From positions 39,440,590 through 39,504,589 of the forward strand of contig CM059199.1 of the NCBI GenBank assembly GCA_030323885.1: a DNA stretch of 64,000 bases, read 5' to 3'. Of the stretch, positions 1 through 10,795 are shown in pieces. Position 1 is the first letter of the stretch; each line of letters opens with the position of its first letter. The notes under the pieces are model-generated. The model was not told where the DNA came from. It made no database searches and saw only the letters and a list, made by a program, of their open reading frames with translations. The translations under genes and the position numbers were made by a program. Source of the stretch: Branchipolynoe longqiensis (lineage: Eukaryota; Annelida; Polychaeta; Phyllodocida; Polynoidae).

Positions 1-92
1 CGCTGTCAATGGAAGTCGCGCCTTAAAGATTGTCGCATAGTGGCTGATTTCCACGTTGGCATGCATAGTCGGAATTGTATGTAGGGCGGTTA

Positions 93-325
93 GTTGGTTG
101 TTGGAGCTTTACGTCCTGTAACCATCTAAGGTGATATCAGGTCATCCTGAGAACAACTAAGGTCATATCAGGACGGGTCCTGAGTTGTGACTGTGTGCAC
201 TCATGGCGACTTTATACTGTTGGCCCACTTGAAACCAGGTTGTCAGGACAATGACATGGTGTCCCACACATTCATATTATCCTGACACTAAGCCAACCAG
301 TCCTTGCCCTATCCTAATTTACTGG
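93..325 (-). repeat. SINE type A1, diverged, tail and body
   Basis: This is a member of the commonest SINE family in the window. Read head to tail, a full copy has a tRNA-like head (GGATGGCCGAATGAGTTAGA ... GGTTCGAACCC), a body with CTTCCTAGCCTGGCGCT and GGATAGGGCAAGGACTGG, then CCCAGTGGGGCAGCACTATA, and a tail GTCCTGATATGACCTTAGAT ending in AAC-rich sequence. Here the order is reversed, starting with GTTGTTGGAGCTTTACGTCC. The tail segment is partly duplicated (two copies of the AAGGT.ATATCAGG motif) and the tRNA head is missing. The family's partner LINE is not identified. Confidence 0.8.
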
Positions 326-1342
326 CGGGAACACGGGCACTCTTTTCTCTCGCACTACTTTCTTGCTCTACTTCTCTGTTACTGACTGCCATCTTGCACT
401 TCACTTTCACGCCGGTCTTTCTCCTTGCAAGTCGCTTCACCCACCCACCCACCCGATAATCATGCATGGAAGGGGGAGGGGTTGAGGGCTGCTGGTTGTC
501 TGTGCTAGTTATTCTCTCTCTCATCTCTTTCTTGATCCTAACATTTCCTCTAAACTTATCAACATGTAACTAGTCTCATTCCTAATTGATTAATCATTGT
601 TCGATATGCTTGATACTTATCTTGACATCATTTAACCTGATTGGTACTCTATACGATACCACACTAATATCACGGTCATTTAACTATGACACGAGACACG
701 ATACACGATACCGATATGTTCTCCAGCCAAGACCGACCTGCCTGCAGGTTATGTTCTCCAATAAATTTTGTTATTTCCATTTCTGCCTTGTCCTCTTCTG
801 TTCCCGTATGTAAATTACGCATGTTGATTTTCAACATGGATAATTATGCCGAGTATCTGGCTAGAAAGTGACCAGTATCAATTATTGATTCATTGGTTTG
901 AGGCGACCAGGGTGTATTACATTTCATTTGAACATCAGTATATTGGTATTTTTAATTCCGTTTAAAGTGAACTAAAATGTGAATTATTTATTTTAAATAC
1001 AGTGAGACAATGTATTATGTATGAATTGACCAAGAGAACAAAAGCCATTACTGGAAGACGCAGGATCATGCTAAATTGGGGATTAAATTACAGAATTACT
1101 TTTGAATTAAACAATTCTGGGTCAAATGAATCATTCTGTTATATCCAAATTTGTGTTAAATGGGGTTCACAAAAAGAGGGTTTCATTGGACATTGATTTG
1201 ATATTGACTACCTTTTATTTATATAATCGCTTAACTCGCTATGTTTGATAGTCACTAGCGGGTATTTGTATCATTGTTTAACTCGATGTTGATGGACACT
1301 AAGGAGTCTATACGTTTGTCTCCTCTTTTGTTCGATGGGTCT
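326..1342. other. Unassigned AT-rich stretch
   Basis: I see no gene here. A short CCCACCCACCCACCC run lies near 438-453. No open frame resembles a known family, and no clear repeat match to the rest of the window was noticed. Confidence 0.5.
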
Positions 1343-2114
1343 GGCCCTGTCACATTACGATGCTTCTCACCGGCGTGTCGCCAGCGCACAAAATAATTTG
1401 TACGTGCTGAGACACGTTCAACTTTTCGGGCATTTTGAGAGAAAGCACGACGTCAGCGCAGCATGTTAGTAGCGTGTTAGTAGCGCGCAGCCAACGTGTG
1501 TCAATGCGTGGCGAAACCAAAACAGATAGTTTCTCGCAACATGTGCCAACGAGCCACCGGTGCGCGCAGTGCATGCATACCGCTCGCTTAAAGTTATTCC
1601 AGCGCTTGCCTAGCGACCAGCAGACGTGTTACACAACGTTAGTGAGCATGTGACCTAATTCCATCCCGCGTCTATCGGCGCTTATCGACGTTGCGGCAGC
1701 TTGTTATCAGCGTCTTATCAGCATGTTATCAGCATCCTCTGAGCGCGCCGGACGTAGCCGTAATGCGTGACTAACGTTTCCTGACATGTCTGGCGGAGAT
1801 AAGCGACCCGGTCGGTTGATATAAATAGGGTCAAGTCTTAGTCTGCAATCGACGTTAAGCAATGTCCAAGCAACATGTGTCCAACGCGCTTGTAATGTGT
1901 CTCGACGTCCTGCTAACATCCCCAGAATGTCCGCACCCACACATTAACTCGCCTCGTCGACCGTCGCTATCACTCAAAGTGTACCGATGTGTACCGACAC
2001 GTGCCTGGCTCGCGCGTAACGCTTCCCGACGTGTCCCGACGTTTCGCATAAAAGTGAGACACGTCGTCACACGTCGACGCACGTTGGAGAGAAATGTCAT
2101 AATGCGACAGGGCT
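1343..2114. mobile_element. Foldback element FB-A1 (GGCCCTGTCAC tips)
   Basis: The left end reads GGCCCTGTCACATTACGATG and the right end, reverse complemented, AGCCCTGTCGCATTATGAC. The interior is rich in short words such as CGACGT, GCGTGTT and AGCAGCGT in both orientations. Its left half aligns by eye with the elements at 10796 and 61510 (GTTAGTAGC, GCGCGCAGCCAA, CAACTTTTCGG occur in order). No transposase frame is present, so it is non-autonomous. The flanks are TCT and ATAA, so a target duplication is not evident. Confidence 0.8.
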
Positions 2115-3119
2115 ATAAGATGACTTCAAACAATGTAGTATAAAATATGTTCTCGGTTTTACATTGTTTAAAAAAAACCATCAGAAACTAATTTTATTAC
2201 AAATAAAAAGAAGAGGAATGTTGATATATATGAAAGAAGCAGAATACTGCGGAATCATCCACTACGTAGGTCAGGCTAGGGTAATTTCACCAGGTAGAGT
2301 AATGGTTAGAGCGCTAGCCCTGGCATGCCAATAAATGAGGGTTCGAATCCTACTCTATTCATTCAAAATAAAGTTTATTGAAGTAAGGTACATATTAAAG
2401 ATCAACGTAATATATTCATCTACAAATTAGAGAAATTCGAAACTATGGGACTATGTTGCTTTAATTGACATGCAGCAAACCAGTTGATGTTTTACTCGAC
2501 GGGTGCATGGAAATCAATACTTCAGCAACTTACAATCATAATGATAATAATAATAATGTCGGACATTATCGTCTGAATGAACAAATTGTGCATGTTAGGA
2601 GAACATGGGTAATTGAATACGTATGACCGACGTCTTATTTCGCTTGGATACAAAGCATCTATTCTATTTATAGACCAAGGCCGGGGTCTGCGCCGTCGCC
2701 GCCACCTAGCGTAAGAATTCCATATTAACCAAATAGCCGCCGGTTTGATTCACTTTCGCCTCGACTGCGGTTCGTTCAACATCGTCTCCTAAGCCTTTCG
2801 TTTTAAGCCATCCCACCCACCCATACTGTTATATTTGATGGGATCAAGTTCTGTAAGCCTTGAAATCATGACACTAAACTCTGATATTTGACGATAAAAA
2901 CAAGACAATAATAAATACCAATATTAAAGTCTGTCTGTCTTTTCGTGTTTTCAATTAGCAGCGGGTTGTAGATTGCATTTTACTATTTGTCGGAAGCAAC
3001 ATTCCCTATATTCTAGTAATTAGTATTCTGGGAAACGAAGTAGTCCCTGTTAAACGGCTATTTTGCCACTTCTCAAAAGCAAGATTGCCTGCGAGGCTAC
3101 CTTCATATAGAGGTAGTTC
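2115..3119. other. Unassigned stretch with a tRNA-like fragment at 2287-2362
   Basis: Most of this interval is AT-rich sequence without recognisable content. At 2287-2362, TAATGGTTAGAGCGCTAGCC and GGGTTCGAATCC resemble pol III box A and box B of a tRNA, and GTAGAGT/ACTCTAT could form an acceptor stem. The anticodon arm does not fold properly, so it is more likely a SINE head than a tRNA gene. A GC-richer patch near 2680-2830 has no recognised function. Confidence 0.4.
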
Positions 3120-3465
3120 TGCTGCAGGAATCTCAGGAAGCTCAGATAACCCAAGAAACCCAGACAACCCAGGAAACCCAGGAGTCCAAGAAGTCCTGGA
3201 AGCTCTGGAAGTCCAGGAAACCCAGACAACACAGGAAACCCAGGAAGGCAAGACAACCCTGGAGTCTAAGAAGCCTTGGAAGCTCTGGAAGCCCACGAAG
3301 TAGTGGAATCACAGGAAGCACAGGAATCCCATGAAACCAAGGAAGCCAAGGAAGCCAAGGAAACCCAGACAACCCAGGAAACCCAGGATGTTCAGGAAGG
3401 AGCAGAAGCAGAGGAAACCGAGGAAGCCAGGGAAGCCCGGGAAAACCAAGACGCTCAGTAAGCCG
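3120..3465. repeat. Minisatellite of 9-bp words (AGGAAACCC-like)
   Basis: Words such as AGGAAACCC, AGGAAGCCA and AGACAACCC recur in a 9-bp rhythm for about 340 bp. Every frame on both strands is open because the unit is a multiple of three. The resulting Glu/Thr/Gln-rich or Pro/Lys-rich peptides are a consequence of the repeat, not evidence for a gene. Confidence 0.75.
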
Positions 3466-3984
3466 TTAAAGCTGATGCAGCTTAGGAGTATGGGGTTCTC
3501 AATGCATCACAGAAATCTAGGTCAGTTAAGGAATCCTCTACACATGTTCTAGGTGATATACCGCTGAATGATTTCCCAAGTGAGTCAACCAAAGCATCTC
3601 ACTGCCTCAGCACTACCACTAACTAAAATGAGATGGAAGAAGGCTGGGGCTGGGGCTGTGTCCCAGGAGATATCTACATCACTGGAAGTGTCAGTTATGT
3701 CCGCATATGCGTTTGTTTGAATTAACCAACTTTGGTTTAACCAACTTTGTTATATGATAAATTATAGTATTTTGCTGGGCCGCCGACAAAAGTTTGTATT
3801 GACCAATCGTTTGGTTTAACCTAGCTTGGTTTAACGGGGTTGCACTGTAATTCCACTTATTTTATGACATGAAAATGGAGAAATGAACAGAAAAGTAGGA
3901 ATTCCAAAACGCAATACGCACCAATCCAAAAATGAGTTTGCAATGCCAATGCAAAGTTCATATTGGTAATTTATATATGAAGGG
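3466..3984. other. Unassigned stretch
   Basis: No gene is visible. GGTTTAACCAACTTTG-like words recur around 3735-3840, suggesting an old decayed repeat. Confidence 0.4.
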
Positions 3985-4130
3985 CTCCCCAACGGATCTG
4001 AGTGTGCGTGCGATGGAAGTGTAGGTGAATAGATAGGCTCCTCCAGTCGAGGACTGAGAGAGGAGCTGGTGCTGAGGAGCAGATGGAAGCTTCCCGCCTT
4101 ATTATAATTGTATAATGGCGTGTACAACAT
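3985..4130. repeat. Dispersed repeat R2, copy 1
   Basis: Similar to 5955-6125. Both share ACGGATCTGAG, GGTGAATAGATAGGCTCCTC, GACTGAG and CGCCTTATTAT/AGCCTTATTAT in the same order. Nothing indicates whether it is a LINE, LTR or DNA-transposon fragment. Confidence 0.65.
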
Positions 4131-4400
4131 TTTTGTTAATTCTTTTTTTTATTGAGGCTGTATTTATACTGTCCATAGCATATATAAGTCAGGGTACCCA
4201 GGCTTGTTTTCAATGTTGGCCAGTTGTAGTGTTGGTGTCATCTTACCACACAGTGGCTGCTGGTAAGGTATTTGATTGCCTGAATTTCAGTAGCAGATAG
4301 ATAATTGGTTGGTATGGTTAATAGCCTATGTTAGTTTTTTTGGATTTTCTTGGTATATATGTATTTTTTTTTTCTACTCTTATTACTAGACTAGCCTACT
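4131..4400 (+). repeat. Dispersed repeat R1, copy 1
   Basis: Contains TTTATTGAGGCTGTATTTAT, CTGTCCATAGCATATA and TCAGTAGCAGATAGATA, shared in order with copies at 16633-16945 (+) and 23700-24055 (-). It sits directly beside R2 here. No coding potential was seen. Confidence 0.7.
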
Positions 4401-4424
4401 CCTATTTACATATCATAGGCGTGT

Positions 4425-4452
4425 ATATATATATATATATATATATATATTG
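4425..4452. repeat. TA microsatellite
   Basis: A run of about 14 TA dinucleotides. Confidence 0.95.
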
Positions 4453-5551
4453 TGACAGGTATCAAATAACAGGGTGGCTGATTGTGTTGGGCACATGCAT
4501 ACACAGCGTAGTTTTAACAACCATATAGTTTCTAGCTTGTACAATATACTGGACATGGAAAGCAGCTTGCTTTTTCGGGGGTTTGTAACCTTACGATGGT
4601 TACCAGCTGCAAAGCTGCAGCAATATAGAAAGGCCCCGATAAATCGGTCCAATCTTTGGTTGAAGATGAATCTTCAGGTGAAACAGTTGTAGAAGCTGGG
4701 AATGACTTTACAACATTCAAAACCAGTCCAGCCATAGCAGAGCACTCTTATTCAGTTAACAACATCAAGGGTTCAGGAGGAAGGGAACGTGTAAAGGTGG
4801 GTCCAGCAGTTCCAGCAACAAGAACAAAGCGAGAGAAACAATAAGGTAAAGGGCACCACCCAAGCAAACAACTCCCTTGATCAGGGGGAGAAGTAAGCCT
4901 GGAAGAAAAACAAAAAGGGGTAGAGTATAGGAAATGAGGAGAGTTGAGTCAAAGGACTGTGTCTATCTGCTCTATGGTGACCAGCCAGCGAGCCAAAGAC
5001 ACAGACAGAGTAAGAGTAGCAAGTGGAATGCTGGCAGGCTCCCCCTCCTGGAACTCTTTTCAGACATTATCATGGAAGAGCACGGCCATGAGAGAGGAGT
5101 TAGAGAGAGGTGTGGACGAAGTGTGGTCCGGATAGCAAGTGCATGGAAAGCAGTGACATGATAGGTGATTCATATGGGAAATATTGCATCAACCGTAGTG
5201 TTTGAACCCACCCTTACTATCATTCTAGAGCTTGGCCTAATGATTAGACAATATACGCCCCTTGATGCAAGAAATGTATCCATACCTACCTGTCTATACA
5301 GTTCTTTACGTGAGATGCCAGTGCAGGCATTTGCTGTATACATTGATACATTCATATATATTTATAGGTGCTCTATTGTGAGTTATGTGAGTATAAATAA
5401 AGGACATACCACTTCATAGTTAACCGTCGCTGAGCTAGATGCATGTCTGCATGATGAGGTTCCGATTTCAGGTTCCAAAATTCCCGTGTATACAGTCACT
5501 ACAAGACAGATGTTTAACTCCCTTATGCATGATTGTTGTATATATGTACAT
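4453..5551. other. Unassigned stretch
   Basis: Purine-rich in places (4730-4930). Open frames reach only about 80 codons and resemble nothing I know. I do not call a gene here. Confidence 0.4.
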
Positions 5552-5777
5552 AGCTCAGGCGTAAAACCAGGTAAATGCCGATCAACAGATTTAGATAAAC
5601 ATTGGAATCAAACCTTCAATAGATTAATTTTTACATCACTATTTGTTTGTTCATTGCTCCACAATTATTTCATCACAAGGAAAGTGGAATTAGTGAGAAT
5701 TCAGAATATATTCAGGTAAAAAGCTTTTATTTTGATTAAATCTTTGGTTTGGCGTTCATGGTGTTTGCACCTGGACT
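5552..5777. mobile_element. MITE M2, diverged copy
   Basis: The left end AGCTCAGGCGTAAAACC and the right end, reverse complemented, AGTCCAGGTGCAAACACC are imperfect inverted repeats matching the clearer copy at 51975-52192. It is about 226 bp with no coding capacity. The left end may be slightly misplaced because the copy is diverged. Confidence 0.6.
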
Positions 5778-5852
5778 ATATATATATATTTATATATATA
5801 TTTATATATATTATATATATAATATATATATATGTGTATATATATATAGAGG
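5776..5852. repeat. AT-rich microsatellite
   Basis: TATATATATTTA-type repeats for about 75 bp, directly at the right end of MITE M2. Confidence 0.9.
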
Positions 5853-5954
5853 TCCCGGCTACAAATGACAAAGAGAGACAAGATATGTATGAAGTGGGCG
5901 AACCAGCTTAATTGTTGGCGGTACAGTGAGTGTAGGTGGAGCGGGGAGCAGTGG

Positions 5955-6125
5955 TGAATGCACAGATAGGTGGCGCCCCACAACGGATCTGAGGATGAGT
6001 AGGATGGACATATCGGTGAATAGATAGGCTCCTCAAGTCGATGACTGAGGGAGGGGTTCGAGCTGATGAGCCAATGGAACATTTCAGCCTTATTATTCTG
6101 GTATAATCGTTTATACAGCATATAT
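5955..6125. repeat. Dispersed repeat R2, copy 2
   Basis: Matches 3985-4130 over the segments listed there. The surrounding 5853-5954 and 6126-6440 hold no recognised feature. Confidence 0.65.
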
Positions 6126-6454
6126 TTAATATTTCTGCGCTCAGTAAAGACACAACACAATCACATGAAGTGTGGGAGGAGGGCCGAGGTTTATTTACTG
6201 CCCTTTGCGAGATTACCATCAAGTAGATAAAGCAACATTTCTACAGCAAATAACCTATATGGCATGCTTGAAACACCCGGAAGCACCCATCTTGGCACCA
6301 ATCCAGGGCGATTTCCAGCCAAAATTCCGGAACGGCATGGCCACACAGTTCCCACAAATAGAAGAGACAGCACTATGAATTTGTTGTATACTAAATAAAA
6401 TATAAGAATACACTCGGTATTTATATGCACATAACATATTATATTACAGATATA

Positions 6455-6694
6455 TATTATAAGAGAAAAATTAAATACTTTGGCCACATGATACGACACC
6501 AGGAATCACTGAGAAGAATACTGGAAGGGAAGATAGAAGGGAAAAGACCAAGAGGGAGAAGGAGAACAACATGGATGGACAACATCACTGAGTGGACAGC
6601 AATGAGCTATGCGGAATGCATGAGAGGAACGAATGACAGGAAGAGATGGAGGTCCATTGCAGCCAACCTTCTTCGAGAAGACGGCACCCATTGA
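6455..6694 (+). pseudogene. LINE reverse-transcriptase C-terminal fragment
   Basis: The open frame encodes about 80 residues with the layout KIKYFGHMIRH, GKRPRGRRRTTWMDN, ITEW and DRKRWRSIAANLL. This is typical of the region after the reverse-transcriptase domain in invertebrate non-LTR retrotransposons. It ends LREDGTH followed by a TGATGATGATGA tail, consistent with a LINE 3' end. Everything upstream (endonuclease and catalytic domains) is missing, as expected for 5'-truncated retrotransposition. The same protein segment is at 17148-17432. The LINE clade is not assigned. Confidence 0.85.
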
Positions 6695-6994
6695 TGATGA
6701 TGATTATGTATATATGATGCTGGGTGAAGGCAATTGAGATAAGCTGGACTCAATATGGAGTGTCCCAATATTAGCGGCAATGTTAGAACACAATAGCCTC
6801 GTTTTGGCGAAGTGTGCCGAAATGACACAACCATGCGGCTATAAACCCGAATATGGACACCCTGGGCGGTTTAACCGGAGGATCCGGCAAGATTTCCCAT
6901 GTGGCTGTCTGGTAATTATAACAAGGCAGCAGAGTAATGCACCGTGCATCATGTGTGTTAAGGTGGCCACGTGTGTGCATAGGCCCCTATAGAT
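6695..6994. other. Unassigned stretch
   Basis: No feature recognised, although GTAATTATAACAAGGCAGCAG at 6911 recurs in altered form at 7265, suggesting an old dispersed repeat. Confidence 0.4.
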
Positions 6995-7062
6995 ATTAAA
7001 TAGCTATATATATATATTCATTATTTAGCTATACATATATGAATTATGATATAGCTATATAT

Positions 7063-7097
<35 letters not shown>

Positions 7098-7182
7098 TAT
7101 TGTTATATATATTATTTATAATGTATTATGTATATATAAATATTATATATATATTATATATCTATATATATAATTATTATAT
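6995..7182. repeat. AT-rich low-complexity block
   Basis: Nearly pure A/T, with TATATA, TATATTATAT and ATATAATAT words. Confidence 0.9.
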
Positions 7183-7339
7183 TTGGGTCGTTCTCGGAAA
7201 CTGTGTACCACATCTTTGCTTTCCACGTCACATTATTAATGAATTTGCCTCTTCTTCCTATCTGGTAATTATAACGCGCCACCAGAGTAATGCACCACTG
7301 TATCATCTGTGTTAAGATCAGTATGTGTGTGCATATATA

Positions 7340-7860
7340 TAATCATCCTCCAGTTCAACTTACACTGACTGGTCTACATCTAGTGGAGGCGAGGAGGCCA
7401 AAGGTGGCGCTATCTGCACAGTGTTAGGTCTTACGGAGTATAACATAATGATAATATTTAACCACGCAAACAAGGAGCCCATGTTATGGATTTGTAATGA
7501 CAACAAATCAAGGCATACGCAAGTACAGTAGGACAAGGAAGGGAAGACAGTTTGAATGTTCGACTCAGGCCCTCAACCTCATGCGTATGACTGTTCGCTT
7601 GAAGGGTTGGGTGGGCGGCTGAGTTTGAGTCGGTCTGCTGAGCTGCTCGACTGACTGCCGGGTTGGAAGTGAGTGATAGGGGTTGGAAGCATCCCTTATA
7701 TAGGGGCTGTGATGTCATAGTTTCGGGGGGAGACGAGATCGTGATGTTAGAGTCTCACGGGCTTGGTTCTGAGTGAAGCCGGTAGGGGGGGAGAGGAGGG
7801 AAGACTCCAGGTGGCAGCACCATAGAGCTCCCTGTTCGCACGCAAATTATCCATGTTGGT
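7340..7860 (-). repeat. LTR-like dispersed repeat
   Basis: On the minus strand there is a CCTATATAAGGG TATA-like box near 7690-7702, followed by a pyrimidine-rich leader. The portion 7360-7450 (CTGGTCTACATCTAGTGGAGG, GGTCTTACGGAGTATAACA) recurs at 14575-14690. A promoter-like layout in a repeated sequence suggests an LTR, but no paired LTR or coding region is visible. Confidence is low for the class and better for its being repeated. Confidence 0.4.
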
Positions 7861-7945
7861 GAACCATCATGAACAATTCTCTTAATATCTTTATACACAC
7901 ATAATGTGTTATACATCGCACATATATATAGCTTATTTCGTTTGT

Positions 7946-8290
7946 TGTTGTTTTACACCATAGCAACATCTAAGATCATATCAGGATGGGTACCGACTTG
8001 TGACAGTGTACACTCATAACAACTGTACATTGCTGCCCCACTGGGAGACCAGGTCACCAGCACCATGACCTGATATCCCATTCAGTCACATTATCCTGAC
8101 AGTGAGCCAACCAGGCCTTGACCTGTCCTAATGTTGCCGAGTGCCTGACTATGAATCGATGAGTATCAATTATTAAGTCATTGGTTTGACTCGACCAGGA
8201 TTCGACCCCACAAACCCATGGGTTTGGATACCCCGATCTCCCAAAACAGGAGAGGGACACTCAACTCATTCGGCCATCCCGTCTGGATCG
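7946..8290 (-). repeat. SINE type A1, near full length
   Basis: Runs from the tail (TTGTTTTACACCATAGCAAC) to the tRNA-like head (GCCATCCCGTCTGG at the far end). Box B is seen as AGGATTCGACCCC on the plus strand. It has an extended head loop, ACCCATGGGTTTGGATACCCC, shared with 46019-46285 and 53528. Confidence 0.9.
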
Positions 8291-9045
8291 TTCACAGAAA
8301 TTGGGTACCACATATTTGGTTTCCACGTTGCATTGTTAATGATGCAGACTATTATTAGGGGGTAATAAGTGAAACAGTTATCATTGGATCTGTGTGTGAG
8401 GTCTGGTAGGAATACTACGTGTATTTGACTGATCCCACAACATGTATCCAAAATTGGTTCATATGATTTTGGGCTAACGTGAAAATGTTGTTATGTTCAT
8501 ATCGACACCATGCATGTACTGCCGTGTTGTTTAATCTTTTTCTGTCTAAGTCACAATAATGTTGTCTTAATTGCAATCAATAACATTTGTTTTGAAAGTG
8601 TTGCGTGTGTTAAAATGATGATTTGGATGTGTTTTAAAATGCTGCTGTGGATCGATGCTATTATACTGCCCAGCATTCTCAATTTGTCTGAGATCAAAAT
8701 CAAAAAGGGAAAACAATCAAATATAAATATCAACTCTGACATAGGTACACCATGTAAACCTTCATGTGAATATGGATTCTGTTATTATTTAGAATCAAGG
8801 CCGGTTGATGTATGGAACTCCCAACATCTCCCGACCAGCCACTGCAGGGACAAATAGTTTTGCACCTGTCTGGACATGTTCTTGCTGGTGTGAGACCTCT
8901 ATTTGCTCCCAAAGAGAGTGCTGCTGGTAACTTGCAAAAGCCAGCAGTACTGCATCACTTTTGCAGGCAGCTTTCATGAAATGAAATGAATATTTCTACT
9001 TTTGCTTTCCATGTCACAAATGTGGTACACACTTTCTAAGAACGA
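8291..9045. other. Unassigned stretch
   Basis: Open frames of 115 and 63 codons overlap on opposite strands at 8510-8857 but lack a recognisable domain. No repeat match noticed. Confidence 0.4.
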
Positions 9046-9046
9046 C

Positions 9047-9048
9047 CC

Positions 9049-9087
<39 letters not shown>

Positions 9088-9120
9088 ATACATATATATA
9101 TGTATATATATATTATATAT
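9047..9120. repeat. AT microsatellite
   Basis: TATATATATA repeats with interruptions. Confidence 0.9.
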
Positions 9121-9282
9121 GGATATGGGTTGCACAATTTACTATGTGAATATGAAGAACACAATTACCACTCTACTTTATTGATAATCTACTTCGCATT
9201 TGGCCATCACTATTCTCTTGCCAATGGGTTCCACTCCAGGTAACTTCTTAAAACCACGACAGGCCCTTTGACTGCCCAGATT

Positions 9283-9540
9283 GGTTGGCCACATTGGTAA
9301 GACCGCTGTATGGCGTCTGTTTGAGGGGGTACTGGGTTCGAACTCAGGGAGAGTCATACAAGGACTCACAACATTGGGACTTGGTGCCGCCTAGCCTGGC
9401 GCTCAGTATGATATCAAGTCAAGGTGCCAGCGGCGTGGTCTCCCAGTGAGGCAGCACTATTAAGTCGCCATGAGTGTGCACTGTTACGAGTCGGTACCTG
9501 GCCTTATATAGCATTAGATCTTGCCAGGACATGAAACTTA
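9283..9540 (+). repeat. SINE type A, diverged
   Basis: A head with GGTTCGAACTC, then CCTAGCCTGGCGCTCAGTA, then CCCAGTGAGGCAGCACTATT, CACTGTTACGAGTCGGTACC and TTGCCAGGACATGAAA. A central deletion removes the GGCAAGGACTGGTTAGCTC part. Confidence 0.75.
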
Positions 9541-9634
9541 AGCAAATAAATGGGGCATGCAACATCAGGACATGTCTTCGCTTGGAATCCGGCTCGAGTC
9601 AAGCCATTGACGCTACCTTGTATACAAACTTGAA

Positions 9635-9861
9635 GGGTTCGGTCGCAAAACCAACCCCAATCCAAAACTCTAGTTTAAATAAAAGATTTGTACCTGAAAA
9701 TAATGTTAACGCTCACTAATTCCACTTTTGATATAATCAGATAGTTATGGAGCAATTAACAAAAGACTAGGAATATAAAATAAATAACTTTATGAAGGTT
9801 TGATTGCAATGTTTATCTCCATTTTTGGATTGGCGTTTACATGGTTTTGCGCCTGAACTCT
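9635..9861. mobile_element. MITE M2, copy 2
   Basis: The right end TGGATTGGCGTTTACATGG then TTTTGCGCCTGAACTC matches the 51975-52192 copy closely. The left end is diverged (GGGTTCGGTCGCAAAACC). The interior shares TAGTTATGGAGCAATTAA. Confidence 0.75.
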
Positions 9862-10089
9862 TCATGTGTCGCTACTCATCCTTGACCTTGGCATTAGTAG
9901 GATATGTCAAGCACCATTGCACTGACAAAAAGCAAATAATTACAGTTGAACATTCCCATTGCTTACCTTTGGTTGCATACGCCAAAGAAAGCAACACATT
10001 TGTAAAGACCAAATCAATTCCCTATGTCTGATTATACATGGTATAATTTAGATACTGGTGCCATCATTCCCCATACATTACTGCTGTGG

Positions 10090-10378
10090 CCTCCCCCTAA
10101 TGTGTTGCTACCTTGTGGTGGGGAGGCTTGAGTGCGTCCGTGACCAGGAGAGCTATACCGGCGGGGGCTAGCCCCCTTGGCAGGCCTCATGGTAGAGGAC
10201 AGACTAAGAGCAGCAACTAGTCCTCCAGCTTGGGGGTTGGGCGTGGGGCCAACAACCCCACTCCGGAAAAAAGAACAATGTTACAGAATCACAAACACAA
10301 AACTCAACTGGGATAACTGGAGAGCAGTTGAATGTGGCCTATGCCCAAAGTTGGGCGGTAGGCATAAGTAAGCCATCA
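10090..10378 (+). mobile_element. Short LINE-derived element (5' end joined to 3' end)
   Basis: The first part, CCTTGTGGTGGGGAGGCTTG, ATACCGGCGGGGGCTAGCC and GGGCGTGGGGCCAACAACCC, resembles the 5' untranslated region of an invertebrate LINE. The last part, GTGGCCTATGCCCAAAGTTG then GGCGGTAGGCATAAGTAAG, resembles a LINE 3' end with its TAAG-type tail. There is no reverse transcriptase between them, so this looks like an internally deleted derivative mobilised in trans. The family resemblance is from memory and unverified. Confidence 0.5.
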
Positions 10379-10554
10379 TTAACCATGCATTACTACTGTT
10401 ACATGTTACTGTATAATGTGTTATTTCTAAATGGGGAAAACATCTCATAAGTACTGTACTTCTGCATTCTCCCTTTTCATGAGAACAAATTACTGATATA
10501 AATCTCAACTTGTGTGTACATTGATCATATGGAAATAATTATGTTATTATTATT

Positions 10555-10795
10555 ATTGCTTGGAACGGAATGTTAAGTCAATCTAACAGAATCTGTCACC
10601 GTATAAACCGATACTGTCAGATTTATGATGTGCTTCCAAATATTATTTTGTCTGTTTGCACTTCAAATGCATCCAAAGTTGTCAAGGTGTGATGTGCTTG
10701 CTAACATTAATTTAGTATCACATATCTTCAATGTTAGCGGTTTAAAATAACAAGCTACCTCAAAATAAACTCAGGTAGATTAGACTGATCAACCT
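10555..10795. mobile_element. MITE M1, partial
   Basis: Internal M1 words appear in order (GTCAATCTAACAGAATCTGT, TTTGCACTTCAAAT, GCGGTTTAAAATAA, CAGGTAGATTAGACTGATC). The right end is missing: the sequence stops at the foldback element starting at 10796. Confidence 0.65.

Noticed and set aside
2287..2362. A functional tRNA gene
   Set aside because: Box A and B are present but the anticodon arm does not fold; all other tRNA-like heads are parts of SINEs.
8510..8857. A 115-codon plus-strand frame
   Set aside because: No domain, no signal, overlapping frame on the other strand and AT-rich composition; not enough to call a gene.
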